A DNA stretch of 8,103 nt from Phycisphaerae bacterium (GTDB lineage Bacteria > Planctomycetota > Phycisphaerae > UBA1845 > UTPLA1): contig JAFGQA010000446.1 of NCBI GenBank assembly GCA_016935885.1, forward strand, positions 1 to 8,103, written 5' to 3'. The notes beneath the pieces were generated by a model. It saw only the letters and a list, made by a program, of their open reading frames with translations, did not search any database and was not told the origin of the DNA. Below are positions 1-6,226 of this stretch, in pieces. Numbering within the stretch: position 1 is the stretch's first letter; every line of letters starts with the position of its first letter. Both the position numbers and the translations under genes were made by a program.

Positions 1-13
1 AAAGGAGTTCCTC

Positions 14-169
14 ATGAAGATCCAAAAGGAAGTACAGCGGGTATGGCAGTCCTTGTCAAGATGTCGGCGTTGGGGGCTGCGGGCGATAATTGCATCAATC
101 GCTTGTAACGATACTATGGGGTGGAATCGTAACGGTGGCAAGGCCCGGTGGGGTCAAATCGCGGGTTGA
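14..169 (+). CDS. possible small protein, 51 codons, unknown function
   Basis: An ATG at 14 is preceded by a textbook Shine-Dalgarno sequence, AAAGGAG at 1-7, with a 6-base gap, and runs to TGA at 167-169. The peptide begins MKIQKEVQRVWQSLSRC, which looks like a natural charged amino end; the rest is rich in Arg, Trp and Gly and matches no family I know. The last third (from 137) lies inside a strong nested inverted repeat, which argues that either the 3' half is not under protein-coding selection or the ORF is the broken start of a longer gene. No transmembrane segment is obvious. The good ribosome site is the main support; codon use is not convincing. It could equally be a gene remnant. Confidence 0.3.
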   Translation: MKIQKEVQRVWQSLSRCRRWGLRAIIASIACNDTMGWNRNGGKARWGQIAG

Positions 170-203
170 CAACCAACACCGGAGGGGGGCCTTTGGCCTT
201 GCC
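137..203. repeat. nested inverted repeat / structured element
   Basis: Three complementary arm pairs nest around one centre. The outer pair is GGCAAGGCC (137-145) with GGCCTTGCC (195-203), 9 perfect base pairs. The middle pair is CCGGTG (145-150) with CACCGG (177-182), sharing base 145. The inner pair is GTCAA (153-157) with TTGAC (166-170) around an 8-base loop. A bulge of about 12 bases (183-194) sits on the 3' side and contains GGGCCT (187-192), which could pair instead with AGGCCC (141-146). There is no T-run after it, so it is not a standard terminator. It could be a folded RNA, a cruciform, or the scar of a mobile element; nothing identifies which. Confidence 0.5.
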
Positions 204-236
204 CTTTCGACTCGCGCAAGCCAGGCCGCGAGACCA

Positions 237-248
237 CTGACGCGTCAG
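237..248. repeat. 12-bp perfect palindrome CTGACGCGTCAG
   Basis: A perfect dyad in the untranslated stretch between the small ORF and the radical SAM promoter, about 75 bases upstream of the -35 box. It is long enough to be a protein-binding site, but no known operator is recognised and it occurs once here. Confidence 0.3.
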
Positions 249-272
249 GCACGTCTTTCATCGGTACTTTTT

Positions 273-295
273 CCCACGTCGCGCTCGTGCGTGGG
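273..295. repeat. hairpin CCCACG / CGTGGG
   Basis: CCCACG (273-278) pairs with CGTGGG (290-295) across an 11-base loop; an inner alternative, CACG (275-278) with CGTG (286-289), also exists. A T-run lies before it on the plus strand, which is the wrong side for a plus-strand terminator, and on the minus strand it is followed by A residues. It is therefore not a factor-independent terminator in either direction. Role unknown. Confidence 0.25.
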
Positions 296-321
296 TGTCG
301 TCCGTGGCCCACGAACCGGCA

Positions 322-348
322 TTGACAATCCCCGACCTATCGTATAGT
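322..348 (+). promoter_or_regulatory. sigma-70-type promoter of the radical SAM gene
   Basis: A consensus -35 box TTGACA (322-327) is followed after 15 bases by TATAGT (343-348), five of six matches to TATAAT. The 15-base spacer is short; a shifted -10, TAGTAT at 345-350, would give the ideal 17 bases with four matches. Either puts transcription start near 355, leaving an approximately 50-base leader before the GTG at 404. The AT-rich run stands out sharply from the GC-rich surroundings. Confidence 0.55.
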
Positions 349-352
349 ATAC
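342..352. promoter_or_regulatory. palindrome over the -10 box, possible operator
   Basis: GTATA-G-TATAC is a dyad of 5-base arms around one base, lying exactly over the -10 box, with CATATG overlapping its right end by one base (352-357). A repressor bound here would block polymerase. It does not match the LexA boxes I know (GAAC-N4-GTTC or CTGT-N8-ACAG types), so the regulator is unknown; a site of unusual type is an inference only. The AT-rich dyad could also be a by-product of the -10 sequence. Confidence 0.3.
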
Positions 353-403
353 ATATGTTGACTACCCAGGCAAGCCCGGCCAGCACGACTTGACGAAGAT
401 ACT

Positions 404-1561
404 GTGTCCCTACTCCCGGTGGAACCGACCGATACGGCGACTTTGAGCGGGTACGTCCCCCTGCCAGTGGCCGGATTCTCACCGTCTCGGATCATATTGG
501 CTAAGGGGAGCGCCACCACGTCGGTCCGGCGGCGGTTGGCGGAAGGCATTTGCGCGGCCTATCCAGAGTCGGAAGTGGTCGAGGATTTCGGCACGCCGCA
601 CAATCGGATCAACCTGGGGCAGTCCGATCCGCTCGCGTTGCACAACGAAGGGAAGCGCACGCTGGTATTGGGCGAGCATAATAGCGCGGTCCGCCACAGC
701 ACCGAGGAGGGTAACTCGTGCCCCAACTACTGGCACTTCTCGCCGTACGGTTTCTGCCCGTATGGCTGTGCCTACTGCTACCTGGCCGGCACGCAGGGCG
801 TTCGGTTCTCGCCGACGGTAAAGGTGTTTTTGAACCTGCCGGAGATCCTCGCGGAAGTCGACCGTTCGGCCCGGCGGATTGGCGAGCCGACTGCCTTTTA
901 CCTGGGCAAACTCCAGGACGGCCTGGCGCTCGATCCGCTGACCGGCTACTCGCGGCAGATGGTCCCGTTCTTCGCCGCCCATCCGACTGCCCGGCTGACG
1001 CTGTTGACCAAGAGTGCGGACGTAGAGAACCTCTTGGACTTGGATCATCGAGGGCACGCGATTCTCTCGTGGACGCTGAACTCATCGGCGATCATCAGGA
1101 CCTTCGAGGAGAAGACGCCATCGCTTGAAGACCGTTTAGTCGCAATGGAAGCCGCGGCTGAAGCGGGTTATCCGATTCGAGCCGTGGTGATGCCGATCAT
1201 CCCGATCGCCGGTTGGGAGGCAATCTATCGCGAGTTCCTTACCGATGTGTTGTCTCGCGTGCGACTTCAGCGGATCACACTTGGCTCGATCTGCTCCTAT
1301 CCCCAGGCGATGCGTCTTACCGAGCAAAAACTCGGCCGGGGGAATCCGATTTCTGCGCGGCTTGAACGTCGACAGGGCCGGATGGCCGATGGGCGTGCTC
1401 GGTTTCCCCGCGAACTCCGAGAATCAGTCTATCGGCATCTTCTCGATGTGACTCGCCAAGCAGATGCGGAAGTCGAAATCGGGCTATGCCTGGAAGAACC
1501 TTCGATGTTCGACTCACTCGCCATGGGCGACAGCATCGGTCGATGCAATTGTGTTCTGTAG
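404..1561 (+). CDS. spore photoproduct lyase family radical SAM protein
   Basis: This 385-residue protein belongs to the spore photoproduct lyase (SPL) branch of radical SAM enzymes, which cleave AdoMet at a 4Fe-4S cluster; SPL itself reverses the UV-induced thymine dimer of spore DNA. The cluster motif CPYGCAYC gives Cys118, Cys122 and Cys125, followed by Tyr126-Leu as in SPL. The stretch LDPLT (Asp177) and the later AGYPIRAVVMPII match SPL regions I remember from Bacillus SplB. The SPL hydrogen-donor cysteine appears replaced by Lys169, so true SPL chemistry is uncertain. The protein ends in CNC (Cys381, Cys383), with another cysteine at 362. The GTG start is chosen because the frame closes at TGA 359-361 and the promoter sits just upstream; the ribosome site is weak, and GTG at 467 (before AGFSPSRIILAKG) is an alternative. 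It is monocistronic with a convergent neighbour. Family assignment is firm; substrate is not. Confidence 0.9.
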   Translation: MSLLPVEPTDTATLSGYVPLPVAGFSPSRIILAKGSATTSVRRRLAEGICAAYPESEVVEDFGTPHNRINLGQSDPLALHNEGKRTLVLGEHNSAVRHSTEEGNSCPNYWHFSPYGFCPYGCAYCYLAGTQGVRFSPTVKVFLNLPEILAEVDRSARRIGEPTAFYLGKLQDGLALDPLTGYSRQMVPFFAAHPTARLTLLTKSADVENLLDLDHRGHAILSWTLNSSAIIRTFEEKTPSLEDRLVAMEAAAEAGYPIRAVVMPIIPIAGWEAIYREFLTDVLSRVRLQRITLGSICSYPQAMRLTEQKLGRGNPISARLERRQGRMADGRARFPRELRESVYRHLLDVTRQADAEVEIGLCLEEPSMFDSLAMGDSIGRCNCVL

Positions 1562-1680
1562 GATCGGTTTCTTCGGAGCCGTTTGCGATGCTCGAAGTCG
1601 AACAACACACGATGCTACCACGTCTGCTCGACTTGGAGAGCACGCCCTCGGTCAGCCGTCGATTGTCAAGTGGCCGATCT

Positions 1681-1699
1681 CTACGGTGTCGATCCGTAG
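1681..1699. terminator. hairpin between convergent genes, weak terminator candidate
   Basis: CTACGG (1681-1686) pairs with CCGTAG (1694-1699) across a 7-base loop in the 181-base gap between the radical SAM gene and the convergent pseudogene. No T-run follows on either strand, so it would at best be a weak or factor-assisted terminator. I see nothing else in 1562-1742. Confidence 0.25.
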
Positions 1700-1742
1700 G
1701 CGATACGGAAGACGTGCCGGCGGATGGCGCATCGTTGCCTGC

Positions 1743-2094
1743 CTACTTCGGCACGAAACCCTGCTCGCGAAGCACTCCCGTCAGGCGGTTGAGCCTGGGA
1801 TTCTTGGTCTTCAACTTCAGCGCCTGCTTTTCCGCCAATCCGGACTGTTTGCTGCCCGCGAGCGCCTCGCGCAGGTCGGCCAACATCTCGGCCGCCTGCC
1901 GGTACGAGTCGGTCGACCGCTCCGCGACGCAGCATCTCGACGGCGTTTCCGTGGAAATCGCCGAAGTGATACTCGTTCTCAAACGACCACGGCGTGATTT
2001 CCGCACGCGTGGACTGGCGCCGCATGTACTGAAGGTTTTTTTCGCTGACTCCGCTGTCGATCGCGCGGAATCCAATGTATTGATACTCGCTCAT
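1743..2094 (-). pseudogene. internally deleted conserved hypothetical protein
   Basis: Reading leftward from ATG at 2094-2092, with AGGGGGG four bases upstream, the first 58 codons (MSEYQYIGFRAIDSGVSEKN... to ...NAVEMLRRG, ending near 1921) match the amino end of a widespread uncharacterised bacterial protein that typically opens MSEYQYxxFRAID and runs several hundred residues (remembered, not searched). That frame then becomes low-quality sequence. The adjacent frame takes over near 1929 with AERSTDSYRQAAEMLADLRE and ends ...LREQGFVPK at TAG 1743-1745, which looks like the natural carboxyl end of the same family. The middle has therefore been lost and the two ends joined out of frame. Only about 120 codons remain, so function is unlikely. 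An assembly error is possible but would have to remove a large block. Confidence 0.75.
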
Positions 2095-2180
2095 CAGGCC
2101 CCCCTACCGCCAATTCCAGAACCAATAAGAATAGTCCGCGACCAACTGACGATTCGGCTTGCCCGTTCCGAGGCAGACGC

Positions 2181-2210
2181 TGTACAACACCGGCGCGCCT
2201 CTGGTATAGT
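2181..2210 (+). promoter_or_regulatory. promoter of the hydrolase-GH95 gene
   Basis: TGTACA (2181-2186, four of six matches to TTGACA) is followed after 18 bases by TATAGT (2205-2210, five of six), the same -10 hexamer as in the radical SAM promoter. Transcription would begin near 2217, giving a leader of about 60 bases. This supports ATG 2280 as the start and rules against translation from TTG 2217. Confidence 0.45.
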
Positions 2211-2266
2211 GGGGCTTTGCCACTCGGTTCGGCGGGAGTCGCAACCGGTTGTTTGTTCGCTTGCCT

Positions 2267-2272
2267 GGGAGA
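2267..2272 (+). promoter_or_regulatory. ribosome binding site deciding start 2280
   Basis: GGGAGA lies seven bases before ATG 2280. It selects this ATG over the in-frame TTG 21 codons upstream, and the resulting protein starts directly with a signal peptide. Confidence 0.6.
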
Positions 2273-2279
2273 TAGAGCC

Positions 2280-5200
2280 ATGCGTACACTACTTGCCGCG
2301 TGCGGAGCGACGCCTCCGGCCGTGGTGGGAACGCGACTCGTCGCGTTGGCGCTGTGGGTCGCTTGGATGTTGGGTCCCGCCGCGGTAGCCTCTGCCGCGG
2401 GGCAGTGCTTCAATCTGGACTATCCGGCGTCGACCGCGCCGGGCGAGTTGGTCACCCCCGTCACCTACACGCTCTGGATTCCCGACGGAGCACCGCGGCT
2501 GCGCGGCATTATCGTGCACCAGCACGGCGCCGGCACGACGGCTTCCATCGAGGGCTCCACGGCCGCCTGGGATCTGCACTGGCAAGCGCTGGCGACGAAG
2601 TGGGACTGTGCGATCTTCTGCTCCTCGTACCACGTGGTCAACGAGGCGGTCGATCTGACGCCCGGCGGCTCCGAGCATTGGTTCGACCCGCGCCGCGGAT
2701 CGGAGAAGACGTTCCTCAAAGCGCTGGACGACTTCGCGGCCGCGTCGAAACATCCCGAGGTTGCGACCGTCCCGTGGGTCCTGTGGGGCCACTCGGGCGG
2801 CGGCATCTGGGCGGACGTGATGAGCACGATGCACCCCGAACGCGTGCTGGCGATTTGGATGCGTTCGGGCTCGGCGGCCATGTTTCGGCCGAGGCCGGAG
2901 TTCCCGGCGCCCACGGTGCCGGCCGGCGTCTATAAGATCCCGTCGATGGGCAATCCAGGCATAAAGGAGAAACCCCATGGCCCCTGGACGGGCACGCTGG
3001 CCACATTCGAGGAATACCGTGCCCGGGGCGCCCCGATCGGTTTCGCGCCGGACCCCCGCACCGGACACGAGTGCGGCGACAGCCGCTACCTGGCCATCCC
3101 CTTCCTCGACGCCTGCCTGGCAATGCGATTGCCGGACAAGGGGAGCGAAGACCAGACGCCCAAGCCGGTGGACAACAGCCAGGCGTGGCTCGGCTCGTGG
3201 GAAGATCAGGTAGCCGTGCCCGCCGCCTCTTACGAAGGCGATCCGAAGAAGGCGGTCTGGCTGCCGAACGAGGCCGTGGCCAAGGCCTGGGTGGAATACA
3301 TCAAGACAGGGGCCGTCAGCGACACGACCCCGCCGCCGGCCCCGCACGATGTCAGGGTGACCGCCCTGGGAGACCGGGGGGCTGACGTCGCGTGGAGCGC
3401 CGACGCCGATTTCGAGAGCGGCATCCGCTGCTTCCTCGTGCTGCGCGACGGCCAACCGTTGGCGCAGGTGCCCCGGAGGCCGGTCGGGCGGTTCGGACGT
3501 CCGTTGTTCCAGTCGATGACGTATCACGATACGCCTTCGCAGCCGCTGCCCAAGATGCGCTACGTGGACACCTCGGCCCAGGCCGGCGAGCAACACACGT
3601 ATACCGTCATCACCGTCAACAGCGTGGAGCTGAAGTCGGAGCCGTCCGCCGCCCGGCAACAGGGAGACGCCCGGCGGCAGGGAAACGCCCGGCGGCAGGG
3701 AAACGCTCGGCGGCAGGGAAACGCCCGGCGGCAAGGGGACATGGTGCTCTGGTATCGCCAACCCGCCGACGAGTGGCTCGACGCCATGCCGATCGGCAAC
3801 GGCCTCATGGGAGCGATGGTCTTTGGCGGGCTCGAGAACGAGCGGATCGCGCTGAACGAGTCCAGCTTCTGGTCCGGACGCCCCCACGACTACGATGATC
3901 CCAACGCGGGACAGTACTTCCCGGTGATCCGCGACCTGGTGTTTGCCGGCAAGTTCCAGGAGGCGGAGAAGCTTGCCAACGAACATTTCTACGGCATCCC
4001 CACAGCGCAACAGGCCTATCAGCCCTTGGGCGATCTGGTGTTGTCCTTCGATGGCGTGGACACCGGTGCCGTCGAGGGTTACCGCCGCGAGCTGGACATG
4101 GAGACGGGCGTAACGACGGTTCGTTATCGGGCCGCAGGCACGGTCTTCACGCGCGAGGTCTTCCTCTCCTACCCCGACCGCGTGATGGTCGTGCGGATCA
4201 CGGCCGACAAGCCCGGTTGCGTCGGCGTTCAGGCGAAACTCAAGAGCCCCTATCAGGATCGCGTGACCGCAACGCCGGACAAGCTGGTGATGGACGGACG
4301 CTGGAAAGGCCCGCTGCCGGAGAACTGGCTCATTGCGACGGTCGAAGGCGAGGGCATCCGTTTCCAGACGGTGCTGACGGTTCGGGCCGAGGGCGGCCGT
4401 TCGACGGCGGTTGATGACCAGGTGCGGATTGAAGGGGCCGACGCCGTCACGTTCGTCGTGACCGCCGGCACGAGTTACGTCGACTACCAGGACATCAGCG
4501 GCGACCCGGCGGCCACCTGCGACAGGACGCTCGCCGGCGTGGCCGAGAGGGACTACACCGCGTTGCGCGAGCGACACGAGGCCGATTTCGCGGCGCTCAT
4601 GGGGCGGGTGCATCTGACGGTGGGCGATCCCGCGCGAAACGATAGGCCCACCGACGAGCGAATTCGCGCGATGCGAAGGGGCGACGACGCCAACCTCGAA
4701 GCGCTCTGCTTCCAGTTCGGCCGCTATATTCTGGCGTCGAGCAGTCGAGCCGGCGGACAGCCCGCCAATCTCCAGGGCATTTGGAACGAATCCGTCGTTC
4801 CGAACTGGGGCAGCAAGTACACGATCAACATCAACACCGAGATGAACTATTGGCCGGCCGAGGTCTGCAATCTGTCCGAGTGCCACCAGCCGCTGTTCGA
4901 CATGCTCGAGGACGTTTCGGTCACGGGCGCCAAGACGGCCAGGGTGTACTACGGCTGCCACGGATGGGTGACGCACCACAACATCGACCTGTGGCGCGGG
5001 ACGGCTCCGGTGGATGCGGCCCGCTACGGGATGTGGCCACTGGGCGGCGCCTGGCTGACGCTCCACTTGTGGGAGCACTACGCCTACACGGGCGACCGTG
5101 AATTCCTCGAGAAGTACTACCCCGTCATCAAAGGCTCCGCCCGGTTCCTGCTGGAACTGATGGTCGAGCATCCCGAGCATCCCTGGCTGGTCACGCCGTT

Positions 5201-6080
5201 CTCGATGTCGCCCGAACACGGGTATCTCGGCGGCGAGGGGAAGCTGTGTTTCCTCTCCCCCTCGCCGACGATGGACGTTGCGATCATCCGCGAGCTGTTT
5301 CCGGCCTGCATCGAAGCCAGCAAAGTGCTCGGGGTCGACGAAGCGCTACGCGGCAAGCTGGAAGTTGCGCTGACCAAGCTGCCACCCTACCGGGTCAACC
5401 ACCTGGGCCACCTCCAAGAGTGGATCGAGGACTGGCGGCCGGGCGGGGAAGGACACAACTTCTCGCCGACCTTCACGTTCTTTCCGGGCAGTTCCATCCG
5501 GCTGGACGGCGATCCGGCGCTGGTCGGCGCGATTCGCAAGTGGATGGAGACTCGCCGCGGGCGAGGCGGCTTCCCCTTGGCCTGGGACATCTGTCTGTGG
5601 TCGCGTTTGGAGCGGGGCGACAAGGTGGCTTCGTGCACCAAGACGTTCGTCGGCAACTCGGTGGCGGCGAACCTGCACAATCGCGGCTCCAACCAGTCCG
5701 ACGGCTCCTTCGGCTTCACGGCCGGTGTGGCCGAGTCGCTGCTGCAAAGCCACGCCGGCGAAATCAGCCTGCTGCCCGCCCTGTCGACGGCCTGGCCCGA
5801 CGGATCGGTCACGGGGTTGCGGGCGCGCGGCGGGTTCGAGGTGAGCATGCAGTGGAAGGACGGCCAGCTTGTCTCCGCGGCGATCCGCAGTGAACACGGA
5901 GGCTCCTGCCAGGTCCGCTACGGCGAGAAGACGGCACCGCTGACGCTCGCCCCGGGCGAGACCGTCCGCCTGGCGCCCGACTTGACGACGGCCCTCTCGA
6001 CGAGCACTACCCGGCGAGCACCAGAGCGCCGGGGCGGCCGTTATGAACGCCTGCAAGCTCAAAGCGCGAAGGCGACATGA
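2280..6080 (+). CDS. secreted alpha/beta hydrolase - FnIII - GH95 fucosidase fusion
   Basis: A 1266-residue exported protein with two enzyme domains. Residues 1-39 form a signal peptide (Arg19, hydrophobic 20-36, cleavage after ASA). Residues about 45-330 are an alpha/beta hydrolase with oxyanion motif HQHGAG (80-85), nucleophile elbow GHSGGG (Ser172) and probable catalytic His263. Residues about 349-452 look like a fibronectin-III domain and, as I recall, form the usual end of this hydrolase type. Five six-residue repeats (458-487) then join to a GH95 domain from Met488. GH95 enzymes are inverting exo-alpha-L-fucosidases, some acting on alpha-L-galactosides; by analogy with Bifidobacterium AfcA the general acid is Glu979 in SPEHG, and Asn850 and Asn852 (NIN) with Asp1141 (QSDGSFG) position the water. 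An Arg-rich tail (1238-1266) extends past the usual end. The protein probably acts in the periplasm or outside on fucose-containing, perhaps acetylated, glycans (inference). GH95 assignment is very secure; the hydrolase substrate is unknown. Confidence 0.93.
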   Translation: MRTLLAACGATPPAVVGTRLVALALWVAWMLGPAAVASAAGQCFNLDYPASTAPGELVTPVTYTLWIPDGAPRLRGIIVHQHGAGTTASIEGSTAAWDLHWQALATKWDCAIFCSSYHVVNEAVDLTPGGSEHWFDPRRGSEKTFLKALDDFAAASKHPEVATVPWVLWGHSGGGIWADVMSTMHPERVLAIWMRSGSAAMFRPRPEFPAPTVPAGVYKIPSMGNPGIKEKPHGPWTGTLATFEEYRARGAPIGFAPDPRTGHECGDSRYLAIPFLDACLAMRLPDKGSEDQTPKPVDNSQAWLGSWEDQVAVPAASYEGDPKKAVWLPNEAVAKAWVEYIKTGAVSDTTPPPAPHDVRVTALGDRGADVAWSADADFESGIRCFLVLRDGQPLAQVPRRPVGRFGRPLFQSMTYHDTPSQPLPKMRYVDTSAQAGEQHTYTVITVNSVELKSEPSAARQQGDARRQGNARRQGNARRQGNARRQGDMVLWYRQPADEWLDAMPIGNGLMGAMVFGGLENERIALNESSFWSGRPHDYDDPNAGQYFPVIRDLVFAGKFQEAEKLANEHFYGIPTAQQAYQPLGDLVLSFDGVDTGAVEGYRRELDMETGVTTVRYRAAGTVFTREVFLSYPDRVMVVRITADKPGCVGVQAKLKSPYQDRVTATPDKLVMDGRWKGPLPENWLIATVEGEGIRFQTVLTVRAEGGRSTAVDDQVRIEGADAVTFVVTAGTSYVDYQDISGDPAATCDRTLAGVAERDYTALRERHEADFAALMGRVHLTVGDPARNDRPTDERIRAMRRGDDANLEALCFQFGRYILASSSRAGGQPANLQGIWNESVVPNWGSKYTININTEMNYWPAEVCNLSECHQPLFDMLEDVSVTGAKTARVYYGCHGWVTHHNIDLWRGTAPVDAARYGMWPLGGAWLTLHLWEHYAYTGDREFLEKYYPVIKGSARFLLELMVEHPEHPWLVTPFSMSPEHGYLGGEGKLCFLSPSPTMDVAIIRELFPACIEASKVLGVDEALRGKLEVALTKLPPYRVNHLGHLQEWIEDWRPGGEGHNFSPTFTFFPGSSIRLDGDPALVGAIRKWMETRRGRGGFPLAWDICLWSRLERGDKVASCTKTFVGNSVAANLHNRGSNQSDGSFGFTAGVAESLLQSHAGEISLLPALSTAWPDGSVTGLRARGGFEVSMQWKDGQLVSAAIRSEHGGSCQVRYGEKTAPLTLAPGETVRLAPDLTTALSTSTTRRAPERRGGRYERLQAQSAKAT
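3651..3740 (+). repeat. five 18-bp tandem repeats encoding the inter-domain linker
   Basis: Five head-to-tail units of consensus GCCCGGCGGCAGGGAAAC begin at 3651, 3669, 3687, 3705 and 3723 and encode ARQQGD, ARRQGN (three times) and ARRQGD. Units two and three are identical, the fourth differs by one base (GCTCGG), and the outer two are more diverged, the usual pattern of recent expansion from the centre. The 18-bp period preserves the reading frame. The linker is highly basic. The last unit ends AAGGGGAC directly before ATG 3741, so it also resembles a ribosome site for the GH95 domain alone. Confidence 0.9.
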
Positions 6081-6160
6081 ACGCCGTGCGACGCGTCCAC
6101 GACGAGCGTGGCGCCGGGCTCCAGCAAACGGAATACAGGCTCATCCGTCTGGAGAATGCG

Positions 6161-6217
6161 CGGGCCTTCGGCCCGGGATTCACGCAGGCAGGACTCCGGA
6201 GTCCAAGGGAACCTGCG
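6161..6217. terminator. hairpin cluster between convergent genes, likely bidirectional terminator
   Basis: CGGGCC (6161-6166) pairs with GGCCCG (6170-6175) across a 3-base loop. Next, the perfect 14-bp palindrome GGACTCCGGAGTCC (6191-6204) sits inside the pair CGCAGG (6183-6188) and CCTGCG (6212-6217). The cluster begins 81 bases after the stop of the hydrolase-GH95 gene and ends 10 bases before the stop of the convergent methyltransferase gene. T-runs are absent, so termination would not be of the classical intrinsic kind; the inverted repeats themselves are certain. Confidence 0.45.
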
Positions 6218-6226
6218 ATGGCGACG

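Noticed and set aside
479..1057. 192-codon minus-strand frame inside the radical SAM gene
   Set aside because: Antisense to the cluster-binding region of a clear radical SAM protein; no domain.
2217..2279. Upstream TTG start extending the hydrolase-GH95 protein by 21 residues
   Set aside because: The predicted transcription start is about there, no ribosome site precedes it, and it would bury the signal peptide; ATG 2280 has GGGAGA.
2104..2289. 61-codon minus-strand frame ending YSYWFWNWR just before the pseudogene start
   Set aside because: It covers the promoter and start of the plus-strand hydrolase gene and matches no family I know. Its closeness to the pseudogene start (9 bases) leaves a small chance that it is an older upstream gene.
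1486..2388. 300-codon plus-strand frame across the radical SAM end, the pseudogene and the hydrolase start
   Set aside because: It runs through three better-supported genes in the wrong frame or strand and shows no motif.
2289..5219. 976-codon open frame on the minus strand opposite the hydrolase-GH95 gene
   Set aside because: It is rich in Arg, Gly, His and Val with no domain, and lies opposite a gene with complete catalytic motifs; long antisense frames are common in GC-rich DNA.
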